NCBI GenBank assembly: GCA_003485885.1 | Contig: DNHM01000015.1 | Span: forward strand, 1 to 7,638 | Length of the DNA: 7,638 nt | Direction of reading: 5' to 3' | Source: Acidimicrobiaceae bacterium | Lineage (GTDB): Bacteria; Actinomycetota; Acidimicrobiia; Acidimicrobiales; UBA10347 | Shown here: piece by piece, positions 5,953 through 7,638 of the stretch | Layout: each line of letters begins with the position of its first letter | Numbering within the stretch: the first letter of the stretch is position 1 | Translations under genes and position numbers: made by a program | The notes under the pieces: generated by a model | The model's input: only the letters and a program-made list of their open reading frames with translations | Databases searched by the model: none | Told to the model about the DNA's origin: nothing

Positions 5953-7257
5953 ATGAGCGAGAGTCTTCTGGTCCGAGGCGGCAAGGCACTATCGGGTGCC
6001 GTCACCCCTTCTGGTAACAAGAACGCCGTGCTACCAATGTTGTGCGCCACGCTTCTGACCGATGAGACGATGACGGTTCGGAATGCCCCCGACATCACCG
6101 ATGTGAACAAGGTCGTCGATTTCTTCCTCGGACTTGGTTCGCGAGTCGAATGGGACCGCGACGCCAAAACGATTGAAGTCAACCATAGCGGAGCTGATCT
6201 GAACGCTCGTTCGGTCATCGACTCGTTGCCCTCAGGCATGCGCAGTTCCGTGATGATGTTTGGGCCGTTGCTGGCCAGAGTGGGCACACTCAACGTGACC
6301 GATGATGCCACCGGCTGTTCACTCGGCGCCCGCGAGGTCGATCCTCATCTCGACATTCTTGAGGGGTTCGGTGCCACAATCGAATGGGGTGACCGTCGCG
6401 AGATCCGTCTCCAGGGCCCGTTCTCGGCAAATGCGCATTGGCTCGACTACGCGTCGGTCACCACGACCGAACACTTTGTTATGTGCGCCGCATTGGCCCA
6501 GGGCACATCCACACTGGTTAACGCTGCTAGTGAACCTCACGTCCAGGACCTGTGTTCCGTGCTCGTCGAGATGGGCGCCAAGATTGAGGGCATCGGGACA
6601 TCAGTGCTCAAGATCGATGGTGTCGAATCGCTCGCTGGTGCCGACGTGCAGGTCAGCGATGACCACCACGAGATCTTCACCTTCCTCGCCATTGGAGCTA
6701 TGACTGGCGGCGACGTCAGTGTCGAGCACTCTGTGCAGCACCATTTCCCGCTGATGGATCGCACGCTTGAAAAGTTTGGTGTCGAGGTTGAGCGCACGCC
6801 GACTGGCTCCCGAGTGTCAACGACGGACCGGCTGCGGATCGAACAGCCCCGAACCTCACATATGCTCCAAAAGGTCGAGGGAGCCCCATGGCCGTACTTC
6901 CCGGTCGATCTGATCCCACCGGTGGTGGCCCTGGCGACTGTTGCCGAAGGCGACATGTTGTTCTGGAACAAGGTCTATGAAGGCGCCTTTGGCTGGGTCC
7001 CCGAGCTCGCCAAGTTTGGGGCCAAGGTCACGGTGTGTGATCCGCACCGGATCATCGTGTTTGGACGCAACGATCTTCGGGCCGCAATCGTCGACGCCCC
7101 GTACATCATTCGGGTCACGATCGCCTTGTTCATGGTCGGCGCCACCATAGATGGAGAGTCCGTGATCCGCAATGCATCACCGGTGCGGCGGGCACACCCG
7201 AACTTCGTGGAAAACCTGCGGTCCCTCGGCGCCGACGTCGAATGGGTCGCCGATTAA
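5953..7257 (+). CDS. murA: MurA-like UDP-N-acetylglucosamine 1-carboxyvinyltransferase, divergent
   Basis: MurA transfers enolpyruvate from PEP to UDP-GlcNAc, the first committed step of peptidoglycan precursor synthesis in the cytoplasm. The 434-residue length is normal for the family. Residues matching key E. coli positions are K23-N24 (K22-N23, in SGNKNAVLP), R97 (R91), the PEP-binding/catalytic cysteine C122 and R127 in GCSLGAR (C115, R120), D130, D319 in FPVD (D305) and R387 (R397). NAASEPHVQDL (190-200) and GAKIEGIGTSVLKIDGV are also MurA-like. Because the active-site cysteine is present, intrinsic fosfomycin resistance through Cys-to-Asp is not predicted. Several UDP-sugar-side motifs depart from consensus: the DKVSVGAT stretch reads DYASVTTT (165-172), PDRIETGTF reads SDDHHEIFTF, DLRA reads YIIR, and the usual DRGYERIEEKL near the C-terminus reads RRAHPNFVENL. 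It may be the housekeeping MurA of this lineage or a paralogue. ATG 5953 follows a leaderless-type promoter. Confidence 0.86.
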   Translation: MSESLLVRGGKALSGAVTPSGNKNAVLPMLCATLLTDETMTVRNAPDITDVNKVVDFFLGLGSRVEWDRDAKTIEVNHSGADLNARSVIDSLPSGMRSSVMMFGPLLARVGTLNVTDDATGCSLGAREVDPHLDILEGFGATIEWGDRREIRLQGPFSANAHWLDYASVTTTEHFVMCAALAQGTSTLVNAASEPHVQDLCSVLVEMGAKIEGIGTSVLKIDGVESLAGADVQVSDDHHEIFTFLAIGAMTGGDVSVEHSVQHHFPLMDRTLEKFGVEVERTPTGSRVSTTDRLRIEQPRTSHMLQKVEGAPWPYFPVDLIPPVVALATVAEGDMLFWNKVYEGAFGWVPELAKFGAKVTVCDPHRIIVFGRNDLRAAIVDAPYIIRVTIALFMVGATIDGESVIRNASPVRRAHPNFVENLRSLGADVEWVAD

Positions 7258-7261
7258 CCGA

Positions 7262-7333
7262 TCTGCGGTCCCGGGGTAGTCCGGATTCGTTCCGCTCATC
7301 CTGTCCGAGCTGCACAGGTCTGTGGTCCCGGGG
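7262..7333. repeat. Pair of 15-base near-identical direct repeats in the convergent intergenic region
   Basis: TCTGCGGTCCCGGGG at 7262-7276 and TCTGTGGTCCCGGGG at 7319-7333 differ at one base and are 57 bases apart start to start. They lie between the MurA-like stop and the stop of the small minus-strand gene. Their role is unknown; they could be remnants of a duplicated terminator stem. Confidence 0.6.
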
Positions 7334-7336
7334 ACC
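7324..7336 (+). terminator. Palindrome followed by short T-run, possible weak terminator of the MurA-like gene
   Basis: GGTCCCGGGGACC forms a five-base stem with a three-base CGG loop and is followed by TTT on the plus strand. The stem is short and the T-run brief, so intrinsic termination is only plausible. The same stem could act on the opposite strand after the small membrane-protein gene. Confidence 0.3.
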
Positions 7337-7374
7337 TTTGACTTCGCGTACCGTAGCGAATCGGCTTGGGAGGT

Positions 7375-7530
7375 TCAGTTGGTCGCGGAGTCTTCGGGCT
7401 CGGCGGCGGCTTCAGCCAGTTTGCTGTTGGCTCGGCGGTTGGCCAGGAATAACACTGCGGCAAAAACCAACAGTGGCCCACCAACCAGCAGGATCTCGTC
7501 CCAGCCACCCTCGTGCGCGAGAACAGTCAC
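7375..7530 (-). CDS. Small single-pass membrane protein, function unknown
   Basis: From GTG 7530 this gives 51 residues: a short N-terminus (MTVLAHEGGWDE), one hydrophobic segment at about 13-30 (ILLVGGPLLVFAAVLFLA), a basic stop-transfer NRRANSK, and an acidic Ala/Glu-rich tail. The positive charges after the helix predict N-outside, C-inside orientation. GTG 7530 is preferred because longer versions starting at GTG 7545 or ATG 7599 have a low-complexity Ser/Arg/Pro start, and ATG 7599 would overlap the end of the upstream gene by 38 bases. No strong ribosome site is visible for any start. It lies 31 bases downstream of that gene and is probably in its operon. Small size and lack of a known family keep confidence moderate, but the hydrophobic-basic-acidic layout is not what a random frame gives. 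Confidence 0.6.
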   Translation of the reverse strand: MTVLAHEGGWDEILLVGGPLLVFAAVLFLANRRANSKLAEAAAEPEDSATN

Positions 7531-7561
7531 GCCGTAACCCGGCACAGGTGGGTCGCCAACA

Positions 7562-7638
7562 TCACTGCGTGCCCCAGCTCTCGAACTGCTGCTTGGCATG
7601 GTTGGATTCGATACGAGCCTTCAATCGGCGCAGGTTGC
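7562..7638 (-). CDS. C-terminal 24 codons of an unidentified gene entering from the right edge
   Basis: Reading leftward, the frame ends at TGA (7564-7562) with a charged helical tail, NLRRLKARIESNHAKQQFES then WGTQ. The amphipathic Arg/Lys/Glu pattern and the absence of stops from the edge suggest a genuine C-terminus, but 24 residues are too few to name the protein. The small membrane-protein gene follows on the same strand. Confidence 0.5.
   Translation of the reverse strand, partial: NLRRLKARIESNHAKQQFESWGTQ

Noticed and set aside
1..7638. Search for CRISPR arrays, tRNA/rRNA genes, insertion sequences, toxin-antitoxin pairs and phage-defence genes
   Set aside because: No regularly spaced repeats, cloverleaf-like segments, transposase motifs or flanking inverted repeats were seen by eye; a Rfam/tRNAscan search would settle small RNAs.

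Overview
The window reads as ordinary chromosomal DNA from a moderately GC-rich actinobacterium. The best guess is a free-living, probably aquatic, member of Acidimicrobiia or a near relative. This rests on the actinobacterial style of the GlpX protein, GTG starts, -10-like hexamers six bases ahead of start codons (leaderless mRNAs), an MFS transporter with a soluble N-terminal extension, and a J-domain protein and zinc-ribbon protein of unassigned families. The taxonomic call is inference. I see no mobile element, CRISPR array, tRNA, rRNA or phage gene, and no gene-free stretch longer than about 120 bases.

Layout. Bases 1-577 (minus) hold the N-terminal part of glpX, class II fructose-1,6-bisphosphatase, running off the left edge. 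Divergent from it, 663-1499 (plus) encodes an acidic zinc-ribbon protein with a tandemly duplicated domain. Next on the plus strand come a protein with a C-terminal J-domain (1553-2266) and, 37 bases later, a stand-alone hydantoinase A/oxoprolinase-type protein (2304-4352). These two probably share a transcript. Converging on them, and overlapping the hydantoinase gene by 86 bases, is an MFS transporter on the minus strand (4267-5853). A 99-base divergent intergenic region then leads to a MurA-like enolpyruvyl transferase on the plus strand (5953-7257). At the right edge, on the minus strand, are a small single-pass membrane protein (7375-7530) and the last 24 codons of an unidentified gene (7562-7638).

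How the genes relate. They do not form an obvious single pathway: GlpX belongs to gluconeogenesis, MurA to peptidoglycan precursor synthesis, and the others lack assigned substrates. I found no convincing undescribed multi-gene system. The points most worth a second look are the MurA-like protein, which keeps the PEP and catalytic residues but has altered UDP-sugar-side motifs; the convergent overlap built over a long inverted repeat; the lone HyuA protein with a helix-rich insert; and the zinc-ribbon duplicated-domain family beside glpX.
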